A stretch of 6,577 nt of DNA, from the NCBI GenBank assembly GCA_005239945.1, contig SBAY01000106.1, positions 1 to 6,577 of the forward strand. The letters run 5' to 3'. A model generated the notes under the pieces. The model was not told where the DNA came from. It did not search any database and worked only from the letters and a program-made list of their open reading frames with translations. A program made the position numbers and the translations under genes. Position 1 is the stretch's first letter. Every line of letters starts with the position of its first letter. The stretch comes from Nitrospira sp. (lineage in GTDB: Bacteria; UBA9089; CG2-30-40-21; SBAY01). Below, piece after piece: positions 1-6,547 of this stretch.

Positions 1-16
1 ATGCCAAGACTTCATA

Positions 17-41
17 ATTCTACATTCTACATTCTACATTC
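17..41. repeat. Heptamer tandem repeat (ATTCTAC), about 3.6 copies
   Basis: Three exact copies of ATTCTAC lie head to tail at 17-23, 24-30 and 31-37, followed by a partial ATTC at 38-41. The run is beyond the 3' end of the large minus-strand gene and codes for nothing recognisable. The rest of 1-121 is AT-rich spacer plus the hairpin at 92-119. Confidence 0.75.
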
Positions 42-91
42 AATATTCATTAATTTTTAACCTACTGAACACATCATTTTAAACTTGAAGA

Positions 92-119
92 GGCACTACT
101 CATTCCGAACAGTATTGCC
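92..119 (-). terminator. Weak hairpin just after the large gene's stop codon
   Basis: Read on the minus strand, GGCAATACT and AGTAGTGCC form a 9-bp stem with one mismatch around a 10-nt loop, two bases after the TAA at 124-122. It is well placed for transcript termination. No clear U-tract follows, only a TTTAAAA stretch about 10 nt on, so intrinsic termination is uncertain. It could equally be a 3'-end stabilising stem. Confidence 0.3.
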
Positions 120-121
120 CC

Positions 122-1828
122 TTACCGCACTATCCCTACCTTACCCGTCTTCTTCTGTCCCTCATTATTGGTGATGAGGTAGATGTAGATGCCGGAGGCA
201 ACAGGTCTACCGGATTGGTTAACGGCAAGCCAGTTGAAAGTACCGGGTGAGATGGTGTTAATCATCCCAGAATCATAGATTAACTCACCAACAATATTAA
301 AAATTCGGATTTGCGCCTCAGCAGTCAATTCAGCAAAGGTTATTCCTTGCTTATGTTGTGATGGAAGATAAGGATTTGGGTAAGAGTAGGCTCTGGTTAA
401 ATCGGTGGCAAAGGTAGAAATGGGAACGATGTAAGTCGGTATCCGCTTAGTTTGGGTATTGCGTAAATCAACAGAAATAATGAAAATTGGTAATTGGTCA
501 TTGGGCATTGGGGATTTGGGACGAAAGGTTAGACGAACAATACTGCCACCTGCCGTGAATTTGCCATCCAGGTCGGCCAGGTTAATATCCACTTGCCCGG
601 GTTGTTCCTTATTCACAAAGGAAACCGCCGGTGAGGCAATCGTGACTAATTCCAATTTATCTACATCAAACCCCAGAATAAGATGTGCCGCCAGTAAATC
701 CGTTACATTTTCTACAACGATATCGACACACACCTCGTTCTCATCCACCTTAACCGTCTTCAATTTGACAATCGCCGTAACAGGTACCTTTCCTACTTTC
801 AACCTCTCTCTGCCCATTTTCCCTTTGTTATGGTCCCAATTCCACATAGCGGCAAAATAAACCAAATCCTCAAAATCTATCTTACCATCCGGCTCATAGG
901 TAAAAGTAGGGGCAGTCCCTGTGGTTCTGGTTGAAGCTATATCGCCTTTTAGATTGTTGGTATTCCAGTAGAAAGCAAATAAAACCAAATCCTCAAAATC
1001 TATCTTATTATCGGGTATTTCTACGCTATGTTCTTGACCAAAATCACCCAGAAGTCTGCCACGAATTACAGCTGGATATTTACCGCCTGCTGAAATAAAC
1101 GCCAGATTCACATCCCTTAATTCTACCTCACTTATAGTTATAGTTCCTGAGCAATCGGCCGATATGGAAGTAAAGGAAATAGAATAAAGTGTTCCTGAGC
1201 CTGTTACGCCTGATGTGGCGAATCTTGCCCCATTAATCTCTACAATTCCTTGATTATTATCCACCGTAGTGAATAATTGGAGGTTGGCCTCTTGGCTGAA
1301 GAAGTCCCCCCCGGTTACAGTTTCAGCCCTTATTTTATTCTTATCAAAGGATAAGACGACCTTTGCCCCTAATAAATCAACGATATCCGCCATATCTATA
1401 TCTATAGTAAAAACCTCATTTTGTCGTGTATAGATAGTTTGAGGGGATAATTTGATAATAGTTAGCTGGCGGACAATTACTGAGGCTGTTCCTTGTATTG
1501 TCCCTGTTGCCGCAGTGATTATTCCGCTAGTTACCGTATTAGGAGCAGTAAATATTCCGGTAGTTATCGTTCCAATGGTACTACTCCAATTACATTCTAC
1601 CTCACCCATTGCCCGCTGATACTGGTCATAACCCATAGCCGTAAATGAGTATGTCCCACTTAATCCGAGTATTACCGATTGCGGCAGGACTGTTAGAGAG
1701 GTTAAAACAGGTATTGGCTCCATATAAATATCATGATATATAGGAACATCTATTACTTCAAGCACAGGACTCTGATAGGGATAATATCCGGTAGCAGTAG
1801 CATAGACATAATATTTGCCTTTTGGCAC
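122..1828 (-). CDS. C-terminal part of frameshifted surface protein: Ig-like, cohesin, dockerin-like, cohesin, sorting domain
   Basis: This is the C-terminal third of the large protein starting at 5601, not an independent gene. The GTG at 1828 has no ribosome binding site, and the same frame stays open to 1951, adding 41 residues (VTCYWWDGTN to DYSFL) of a carboxypeptidase-regulatory-like domain. Counting from the GTG, I see the end of that domain at 1-38 and an Ig-like domain at about 42-118. A cohesin-like domain follows at about 122-256. Two dockerin-like motifs lie at 261-290 and 295-330, each with PDxKIDFEDL and an aromatic WN end. A second cohesin-like domain is at about 350-470. A C-terminal domain of FlgD-like/T9SS type A sorting style spans 480-568 (YPNPY, IRIFNIVGELIYDSG, GRPVASGIYIYLI, GKVGIVR). 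The likely role is cell-surface display and protein docking through cohesin-dockerin contacts. Domain calls are by eye; the frame relationship is read directly. Confidence 0.85.
   Translation of the reverse strand: MPKGKYYVYATATGYYPYQSPVLEVIDVPIYHDIYMEPIPVLTSLTVLPQSVILGLSGTYSFTAMGYDQYQRAMGEVECNWSSTIGTITTGIFTAPNTVTSGIITAATGTIQGTASVIVRQLTIIKLSPQTIYTRQNEVFTIDIDMADIVDLLGAKVVLSFDKNKIRAETVTGGDFFSQEANLQLFTTVDNNQGIVEINGARFATSGVTGSGTLYSISFTSISADCSGTITISEVELRDVNLAFISAGGKYPAVIRGRLLGDFGQEHSVEIPDNKIDFEDLVLFAFYWNTNNLKGDIASTRTTGTAPTFTYEPDGKIDFEDLVYFAAMWNWDHNKGKMGRERLKVGKVPVTAIVKLKTVKVDENEVCVDIVVENVTDLLAAHLILGFDVDKLELVTIASPAVSFVNKEQPGQVDINLADLDGKFTAGGSIVRLTFRPKSPMPNDQLPIFIISVDLRNTQTKRIPTYIVPISTFATDLTRAYSYPNPYLPSQHKQGITFAELTAEAQIRIFNIVGELIYDSGMINTISPGTFNWLAVNQSGRPVASGIYIYLITNNEGQKKTGKVGIVR
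859..1007 (-). repeat. 26-nt exact direct repeat encoding the two dockerin-like KIDFEDL motifs
   Basis: Positions 859-884 and 982-1007 are identical over 26 nt and lie 123 bp (41 codons) apart in the same frame. Each copy encodes KIDFEDLV plus flanking bases. This is the duplicated EF-hand core of the dockerin-like module. The sequence between the copies has diverged, so the cores appear more conserved or more recently homogenised than the linkers. Confidence 0.8.
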
Positions 1829-4800
1829 AAGAAATGAATAATCAAATTCAGGGCTAAATGGAGTAACCTGTGGGTTAATTTGGTTATCATAATTTTGGGC
1901 ATCCCAGACAACCCAGGTAGTATTAGTTCCATCCCACCAATAACAAGTAACTCACCTGTAACTTTTTCGTAAGTTACCTTGTTATATACATACCCTGCCG
2001 GGTCAATTAATTCTACCTTCATTAAAGGAAGTGTGGTAGAGCTACCTTTTTCGTCTATTATAGTTATTTCAATTTCAGAAGATGAAGTAGGGGTGAAACT
2101 TCCGACAAAGGTTCCATCTCCTTTATCTACTAATGTAATTTTTTCACCAGTAGATTTAATGGTAATGGTGACAGTAGATGGATTACCTTTAATGGGAATA
2201 GTAACATCCATTGGCCTATTTCTAATCCCACGGACTTTATCATTCTCATCAGGATGAGTTGCCTCTCGCCAGGTCTGCTTTACCTCAACATTTATTTTAT
2301 CAACCGGTGATTGGACATCTACTATCAGTCTTACTTCATTTGAGGCTCCTGAAGTATTTTTTGCCTTAATGGTATGAGTACCATTTGATAATGGGGTGAT
2401 TAGTTGATAACTAAAAGTTTCTGCTGAGGTTACATTAGCTGTGTCAATCTTTGTATTGTCAATCCATATCTCCACTTCTGTCCCTGGGGGTGCAGTTCCT
2501 GAAATAGTGGGAGTCCCATTGTTGGTTTTACCACTACGAGGATGAACAATTACAGGTTTAAGGTCTATGATTACCTTTACTTGCCATGATGAAGGGCTGA
2601 TATTATTTGCTGAATCTATTACCCTTGCCGTGATGAAGTGAGTTCCCTCGGATAAAGCTGTTTGAGGAGTAAATTCAAAATTACCACTACCATCTGCAGT
2701 AACAGTACCAATTGGTAGCCCATTATCATAAATTTTCACTTTGCCATTTGAGATAGTCTTACCTTTAACAGAAGGTTTAGTATTACTACTCTTAGTCTCC
2801 CAACGAGGCTCAAGAATCCATGGGGGAGGCGGAGCAAAGGTATCAATAAGGAGGTCTATCACATCTGAGGTAGCTACAACCCCGTTAACATTTGTTGATT
2901 TTATATAGAGTTTATGCCATCCATCTTTAAGTACAACCAGATGAGAATAAATGCCATTAGTAGCAGTGGTAGTACCAATAGGTGTTGAGCCATCATAAAT
3001 CACAACCGTACTTCCCTCCTCAGCAATGCCTGTAATAGTAACCGTTGCCTGATTGGTAGCACCTGAGATTAGGTTATCAATAGTTGGGATAACCCCGGCA
3101 ATAATATTGATAATTATAGTTGTTGGACTACTTGTCCCAAATGGGTCAACAGCAATAAAATTGAGAGTCCGTTGTCCAAGGGCTAAAGTTCCACAGGTAA
3201 ACACAAACAGGTTATTGGAATCTGCGGTTGTTGTGCCTAACAAATTAGCCGCATTATAAATATAAATCAGACTACCTGCCTGAGATTCGCCTATAATAAG
3301 AGGGGTATTATCCGAGGTACTACTATTATTAGCTGGGGTGTGGATAAGAGGAGGTGCTGGGGCAGAGTTTGTATCTGTCCCAAGATAAATACCATACGGA
3401 GGATAAGCCAGGTAGAAGATATTTGGGTTGAGTTTATCCATTATAAGTCGGCAACTTGTGGTAGCAAAACTACCCATAATTTTTTTAGGACCGGGTAAGC
3501 CTTCATTTACACAAGCCCAGTTCTTACCTTCGTCAGAACTCTTAATTACCCCATCCTCAGAAATACCATAAAAAAGGAATGGAAATTGCGGATGGATAAT
3601 TAAGGAACTGACAGCTACATCATTAATTTCAATCCATGAATTGCCGTCATCTGTACTTTTCAAGGTCTTATCTATGGTTTCTTGATAAAATCTCTCATAA
3701 CCACTGGCATACAGGGTAAGGCTACCAGAGGTATTACTCCCAAAGACAATAGTGCTAATTTGCATATCACCTGGCAATAGTAATTTTGTCCAACTTTGTC
3801 CCTGGTCATTACTTCGATAGATACCACCATTCCAACCCCCTATGCCGTAGAGAGTACTCGTCCCTGGAGTAATAAATAAATTAGTAAAGATATCGTTGAT
3901 ACTTAAACTTATATTATTCCAATTGTTCCCTCCATTAGTAGTTTTATAAATTTTATTCCACTCGGAGGTAACGGCATAAATGAGATTTGAGTTTTTTGGG
4001 TCAATAACAATTTTAGTCAGGTCAAAATATTGGGGGGATAATCCGTTGGTAATAGAACCCCAATTATTACCGCCATCAGTGCTTTTATAACATCCCTTAC
4101 AACCGGCTAAATAGATAGTATTAGAACTATTCGGGTCAATGGCTATTGTCTTGAATTGTTGATACCAGGAATATAGAGGAGAGTAATATATATTTAGATT
4201 AGCATTTCGAGTTTCCCAGCTAACCCCATAATCAGTAGTTTTAAATACCCCGCGCCAATTAACGAAATAAATCGTGCCGGTATTCTTCAGATCAATCGCC
4301 ATGTCATTTATAGTTACATAATGAGGCAGTCCGTTATTCATCAAACTCCAGTTACCACCATTATTCGTACTTTTATTTATTCCTATACCTGCCAGGTAGA
4401 TATGAGTATTAGTACCAATAGCAATATTTTTACCAGAAGCGGCAGGAGATAGAGTAATTACTTGAGTCCAGCTATCACCTCCATCTACTGTTTTATACAC
4501 GGCTCTAACCGGTACCTCATCTTTTGAATATGATTCTACACAGGCATAGACTGTCTTTGTACCCGTTGGGTCTATCGCCAGTGAGAATATATTATTAATG
4601 GAGGCAGGTAAGCCATTACTTTTAGATGTCCAATTTATCCCACCATCAATACTTTGGTAAACTTTGCTCCCTTTTGAGGCATAAAGGATTGAATTATTAG
4701 AAGGGGCAAAGGTCAGATTATCAAGGTATTGTTGAGAGGATAAAGTGTTCCAGCTACCTCCTCCATCTGCACTTTTATACAATCCAGCACTACTACTTAC

Positions 4801-5601
4801 ATATATATTATCTTGATTATCAAGCACTAGATCATAAATATAAGGATTATCAGAGAGTGGGGCTTTATCAATCTGGGTCCATGTTTGACCATCATCAATA
4901 CTTTTATATATCCCTTGCCAATTGCCAATATAGATAGGTTGAGGATTTCCTACTTTGGCAACAGCAATATTCATATTCCCTTGTCTCCTCTGAGATATAG
5001 GTAGATTATTAGTTATCTCTACCCAATTATCTCCTTGATTATTACTTTTAAATACCTGACCATTATTAGAGGCAAGATAGATATTATCAGAATCTGTAGG
5101 GTCAATAGCCAAATCTTCCAATGCTACCGAGGATATAGGAGCTGATTCTCCCTGTTGAGGGAAGAAGGGCAAATCATTATTAATATTCGTCCAATTAGTT
5201 CCTCCATCAGGACTTTTATAGGTACCACCCTGTCCTATGGTGTAGATAGTATCTTGATTCAGTGGGTCAATAGCCAAATCTTCCAATGCTACCGAGGACA
5301 TAGGAGCTGATTCTCCCTGTTGAGGGAAGAAGGGCAAATTATTATTAATATTCGTCCAACTATTTCCTCCATTAGAACTTTTATAGATACCACCCTGTCC
5401 TATGGTGTAGATAGTATCTTGATTCAGTGGGTCAATAGCCAATTTCTCAAGTTGAATGTCATTTGGTAAGCCATTATTTATGCAGGTCCACTCAATCTCA
5501 CCGGCTGATTGCGCCTGACCTGGCGAAATCATATTTATGACACTGCCTAATATTAATGTAGTTGGAAAAGCCTTTCTCCATCGCTCTATAAAATTATTCA
5601 T
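1753..5601 (-). CDS. N-terminal part of frameshifted secreted Asp-box propeller / Ig-like surface protein
   Basis: This is a predicted exported protein. The start ATG at 5601 has AAGGAG 11 nt upstream and opens a signal peptide: a basic start (ERWRK), a hydrophobic core at about 11-26, and cleavage likely after A30 or A33. Residues about 36-740 carry 14 Asp-boxes (S/T-x-D/N-x-G-x-x-W) starting at 75, 130, 186, 234, 277, 317, 371, 411, 455, 507, 554, 597, 649 and 688. Many are followed by an NNGLP-like turn and a LAIDP...IY strand, as in BNR/VPS10/YCF48-type beta-propellers. Ig-like domains follow at about 749-835, 837-919, 922-1013, 1014-1097 and, less clearly, 1100-1197. A carboxypeptidase-regulatory-like domain starts near 1199. 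Genuine sequence ends near E1217; residues 1218-1282 are out of frame. The intact protein would be about 1,826 residues. The ligand or activity is unknown; Asp-boxes are structural and do not show sialidase or glucanase activity. Confidence 0.9.
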   Translation of the reverse strand: MNNFIERWRKAFPTTLILGSVINMISPGQAQSAGEIEWTCINNGLPNDIQLEKLAIDPLNQDTIYTIGQGGIYKSSNGGNSWTNINNNLPFFPQQGESAPMSSVALEDLAIDPLNQDTIYTIGQGGTYKSPDGGTNWTNINNDLPFFPQQGESAPISSVALEDLAIDPTDSDNIYLASNNGQVFKSNNQGDNWVEITNNLPISQRRQGNMNIAVAKVGNPQPIYIGNWQGIYKSIDDGQTWTQIDKAPLSDNPYIYDLVLDNQDNIYVSSSAGLYKSADGGGSWNTLSSQQYLDNLTFAPSNNSILYASKGSKVYQSIDGGINWTSKSNGLPASINNIFSLAIDPTGTKTVYACVESYSKDEVPVRAVYKTVDGGDSWTQVITLSPAASGKNIAIGTNTHIYLAGIGINKSTNNGGNWSLMNNGLPHYVTINDMAIDLKNTGTIYFVNWRGVFKTTDYGVSWETRNANLNIYYSPLYSWYQQFKTIAIDPNSSNTIYLAGCKGCYKSTDGGNNWGSITNGLSPQYFDLTKIVIDPKNSNLIYAVTSEWNKIYKTTNGGNNWNNISLSINDIFTNLFITPGTSTLYGIGGWNGGIYRSNDQGQSWTKLLLPGDMQISTIVFGSNTSGSLTLYASGYERFYQETIDKTLKSTDDGNSWIEINDVAVSSLIIHPQFPFLFYGISEDGVIKSSDEGKNWACVNEGLPGPKKIMGSFATTSCRLIMDKLNPNIFYLAYPPYGIYLGTDTNSAPAPPLIHTPANNSSTSDNTPLIIGESQAGSLIYIYNAANLLGTTTADSNNLFVFTCGTLALGQRTLNFIAVDPFGTSSPTTIIINIIAGVIPTIDNLISGATNQATVTITGIAEEGSTVVIYDGSTPIGTTTATNGIYSHLVVLKDGWHKLYIKSTNVNGVVATSDVIDLLIDTFAPPPPWILEPRWETKSSNTKPSVKGKTISNGKVKIYDNGLPIGTVTADGSGNFEFTPQTALSEGTHFITARVIDSANNISPSSWQVKVIIDLKPVIVHPRSGKTNNGTPTISGTAPPGTEVEIWIDNTKIDTANVTSAETFSYQLITPLSNGTHTIKAKNTSGASNEVRLIVDVQSPVDKINVEVKQTWREATHPDENDKVRGIRNRPMDVTIPIKGNPSTVTITIKSTGEKITLVDKGDGTFVGSFTPTSSSEIEITIIDEKGSSTTLPLMKVELIDPAGYVYNKVTYEKVTGELLVIGGMELILPGLSGMPKIMITKLTHRLLHLALNLIIHFLCQKANIMSMLLLPDIIPIRVLCLK
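1928..1977 (-). other. Frameshift site splitting the large gene
   Basis: Upstream homology-like sequence runs in frame through VTYEKVTGE, whose Glu codon is 1953-1951. It then becomes 65 residues unlike the rest, ending at a stop at 1753. The downstream frame is blocked by a TGA at 1954-1952 and immediately after it reads VTCYWWDGTN, a natural continuation. The change equals -1 (a loss of 3n+1 bases or a gain of 3n+2). Related domains usually have a short G-x-P-I-x-G-A-type turn between these pieces, and it is absent here. That makes a small deletion more likely than a single-base error, though this is inference. A perfect 7-bp hairpin (1958-1964 with 1971-1977) and a GTAACT direct repeat (1947-1952, 1958-1963) sit at the lesion. 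Confidence 0.8.
5101..5430 (-). repeat. 165-bp tandem duplication of one propeller blade
   Basis: 5101-5265 and 5266-5430 are head-to-tail copies of 165 bp (55 codons, one blade), with seven mismatches (about 96% identity). They encode residues 54-108 and 109-163 of the large protein. All seven base differences change the amino acid: I/T, S/P, N/D, N/T, S/N, N/D and M/I from the N-terminal copy to the next. The other blades have diverged far more, so this duplication is recent. Confidence 0.95.
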
Positions 5602-5612
5602 GGTATTTTTCT

Positions 5613-5618
5613 CTCCTT
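5613..5618 (-). promoter_or_regulatory. Ribosome binding site of the large gene
   Basis: AAGGAG on the minus strand, within GTAAGGAGAG, lies 11 nt before the ATG at 5601. It fixes that start, which is also supported by the signal peptide directly after it. Confidence 0.8.
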
Positions 5619-5625
5619 ACTTTTT

Positions 5626-5654
5626 AATAAACGCTCTCGGATAACAAGGTTCAA
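5626..5654 (-). promoter_or_regulatory. Candidate sigma-70-type promoter for the large gene
   Basis: On the minus strand, TTGAAC (5654-5649) and TTTATT (5631-5626) are separated by exactly 17 nt, each matching the consensus at four of six positions. They lie about 25-50 nt before the start codon. The -35 hexamer overlaps the left arm of the inverted repeat at 5639-5743, so the repeat may have supplied part of the promoter. The match is modest, and the organism's consensus is unknown. Confidence 0.3.
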
Positions 5655-5743
5655 AAAACAAGGAACAAGGAATAAGAGCTTTTCCCTTTACTTTGCCTCT
5701 TGAACCTTGTTCCTTGAACCTCGCTCCTTGCTCCTTGTTATCC
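5639..5743. repeat. Nested inverted repeat of CCTTG words in the cupin / large-gene intergenic region
   Basis: The outer arms GGATAACAAGG (5639-5649) and CCTTGTTATCC (5733-5743) are perfect 11-bp complements. The inner arms CAAGGAACAAGG (5659-5670) and CCTTGTTCCTTG (5705-5716) are perfect 12-bp complements around a 34-nt centre. The right half is built from repeated CCTTG/CTCCTTG words. No coding potential was seen. It looks like a dispersed palindromic repeat, REP- or MITE-like, that occupies nearly the whole 168-bp gap. Confidence 0.8.
5653..5716 (-). terminator. Candidate terminator of the cupin gene (inner stem plus U6)
   Basis: Transcribed leftward from the cupin, the inner 12-bp stem of the repeat (5716-5705 with 5670-5659) is followed directly by six T residues (complement of A5653-A5658). 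A long stem plus a U-tract is the intrinsic-terminator pattern. The 34-nt loop is longer than usual, and the whole also belongs to the larger inverted repeat. Confidence 0.4.
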
Positions 5744-5769
5744 AAGAAGCTTCTTTAACTATCCATTAC

Positions 5770-6105
5770 TTAACAATTTACCTTATCCTCAGGAAGATAA
5801 GGGGTTTTAATAAAGATAATCCTTATTGGTTGGTCTGTGTCATTGATTATATCATGTTTTTCTTTAGGTGAAATTCTAAAGGCATCCCCTTCCTTGACTC
5901 GATAAGACTCTCCATCGATAATTATTTGTGGATTACCTGCAACAAAGAAAAAGGTTTCTTCTACCTCATTATGATAATGGGCACCTAAAGTTTGATTAGG
6001 GTTAAATCGGATTATCCCCCATTCCATCCTTGGACCTCTAAAAAGATATTTTGGGCCACTGTCCCCTCCACGATATTCCTTTTCATTTTCATTTACCCTT
6101 TCCAT
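5770..6105 (-). CDS. Single-domain cupin protein (cupin_2 type)
   Basis: This is a complete 111-residue protein, the usual size for a stand-alone cupin. Motif 1 reads G41-A-H43-Y-H45-x3-E49-E50 and ends near G57, giving the two His and one Glu of a metal site. Motif 2 is G73-D...P80...H84...N88, giving the third His. The two are joined by IIIDGESYRV. All expected metal ligands are present, so a metal-binding beta-barrel in the cytoplasm is likely (no signal peptide seen). The substrate cannot be told: such proteins include small-molecule isomerases, dioxygenases, sugar binders and sensors. The ATG is supported by AAGGAG 9 nt upstream. It is separated by 168 bp of repeat DNA from the large gene and has no convincing functional link to it; the two are probably separate transcripts. 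Confidence 0.9.
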   Translation of the reverse strand: MERVNENEKEYRGGDSGPKYLFRGPRMEWGIIRFNPNQTLGAHYHNEVEETFFFVAGNPQIIIDGESYRVKEGDAFRISPKEKHDIINDTDQPIRIIFIKTPYLPEDKVNC

Positions 6106-6114
6106 GGACGCTCT

Positions 6115-6120
6115 CTCCTT
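6115..6120 (-). promoter_or_regulatory. Ribosome binding site of the cupin gene
   Basis: AAGGAG, within AAGGAGAGAG on the minus strand, lies 9 nt before the ATG at 6105. It resembles the site of the large gene (TAAGGAGAG) and fixes the cupin start. Confidence 0.85.
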
Positions 6121-6137
6121 TAATTTAATAATTAAGC

Positions 6138-6403
6138 CTTCTGCAAAATTTATAACTTATTGATATTCAGTAAATTATGAAATTGTTTTTCTTGACTTTT
6201 CCTCCCTACTCTAACCTTATTCCTTTATACACATTCTTTTAGCCACAAAGACACAAAGCCACTAAAAGAGCTTTAAGCCTGGAGCATAAAGCCTGGAGAA
6301 AAAAAAAGAATTTCCATCCTTCGTGCTCTTTGCTCAAGGCTAATTCTTTGTGCCTTAGTGACTTTGTAGCATATCTTTCTTCACATTTCTCATTTTGCAG
6401 AAG
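6138..6403. repeat. Nested inverted-repeat element with CACAAAG-type arms
   Basis: The outer arms CTTCTGCAAAAT (6138-6149) and ATTTTGCAGAAG (6392-6403) are perfect 12-bp complements; AAGCC/GGCTT just outside them also match after an 8-nt gap. Inside, 6241-6266 (AGCCACAAAGACACAAAG...) and 6346-6371 (CTTTGTGCCTTAGTGACTTT...) form a second, imperfect inverted pair of about 26 nt. Between these is a direct repeat AAGCCTGGAG (6275-6284, 6289-6298; period 14) and an A9-type run. No transposase is present. A MITE-like or REP-like dispersed element is the simplest reading. Confidence 0.6.
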
Positions 6404-6491
6404 TCTAAAAGGCTTGATAAACATCTCTTACTTAATTATACCACGAAAAATTATGTAAGTCAAACATTATTTAATTGCTGTCATTTAAGAA

Positions 6492-6540
6492 TTAAAAGTG
6501 GACACTTTTAAATAAATTTAAAGTTTAAAAGTGGACACTT
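6492..6540. repeat. Two palindromic AAAAGTGGACACTT boxes 33 bp apart
   Basis: TTAAAAGTGGACACTT occurs exactly at 6492-6507 and 6525-6540 (16 nt, start-to-start 33 bp). The first box extends to a perfect 9-bp inverted repeat, TTAAAAGTG-GA-CACTTTTAA (6492-6511). The second keeps only the inner 5 bp per side. Spacing close to three helical turns would suit paired binding of a dimeric protein. Alternatively these are ends of an insertion sequence lying outside or lost. Confidence 0.6.
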
Positions 6541-6547
6541 CTTAAAG

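Noticed and set aside
459..860. 133-codon plus-strand open frame
   Set aside because: It lies wholly opposite the cohesin/dockerin coding region, which has clear domain sequence; this frame has none.
1928..1970. Programmed -1 ribosomal frameshifting to join the two halves
   Set aside because: A slip at the A-run (GAAAAAG) would hit the -1 frame TGA at 1954 within a few codons, and no X XXY YYZ heptamer exists between that TGA and the start of the downstream homology-like sequence.
1979..2257. 92-codon plus-strand open frame, and a similar one at 3053-3259
   Set aside because: Both are antisense shadows of the Ig-like domain region, with no start signal or motif.
5101..5430. CRISPR-like or other noncoding repeat array
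   Set aside because: The repeats are two in-frame 55-codon copies inside a coding region; there are no short repeats with unique spacers.
3370..5500. Sialidase or GH74 xyloglucanase
   Set aside because: Asp-boxes are shared structural motifs of many propellers; I could not identify catalytic residues for either family, so no enzyme was called.
5744..5755. 12-bp perfect palindrome AAGAAGCTTCTT after the cupin stop
   Set aside because: It has no loop and no U-tract, so it is a poor terminator; short AT-rich palindromes are common by chance.
6239..6424. 61-codon minus-strand open frame
   Set aside because: It translates the CACAAAG-type inverted repeat and a poly-A run, has only a weak ribosome binding site, and shows no recognisable motif.
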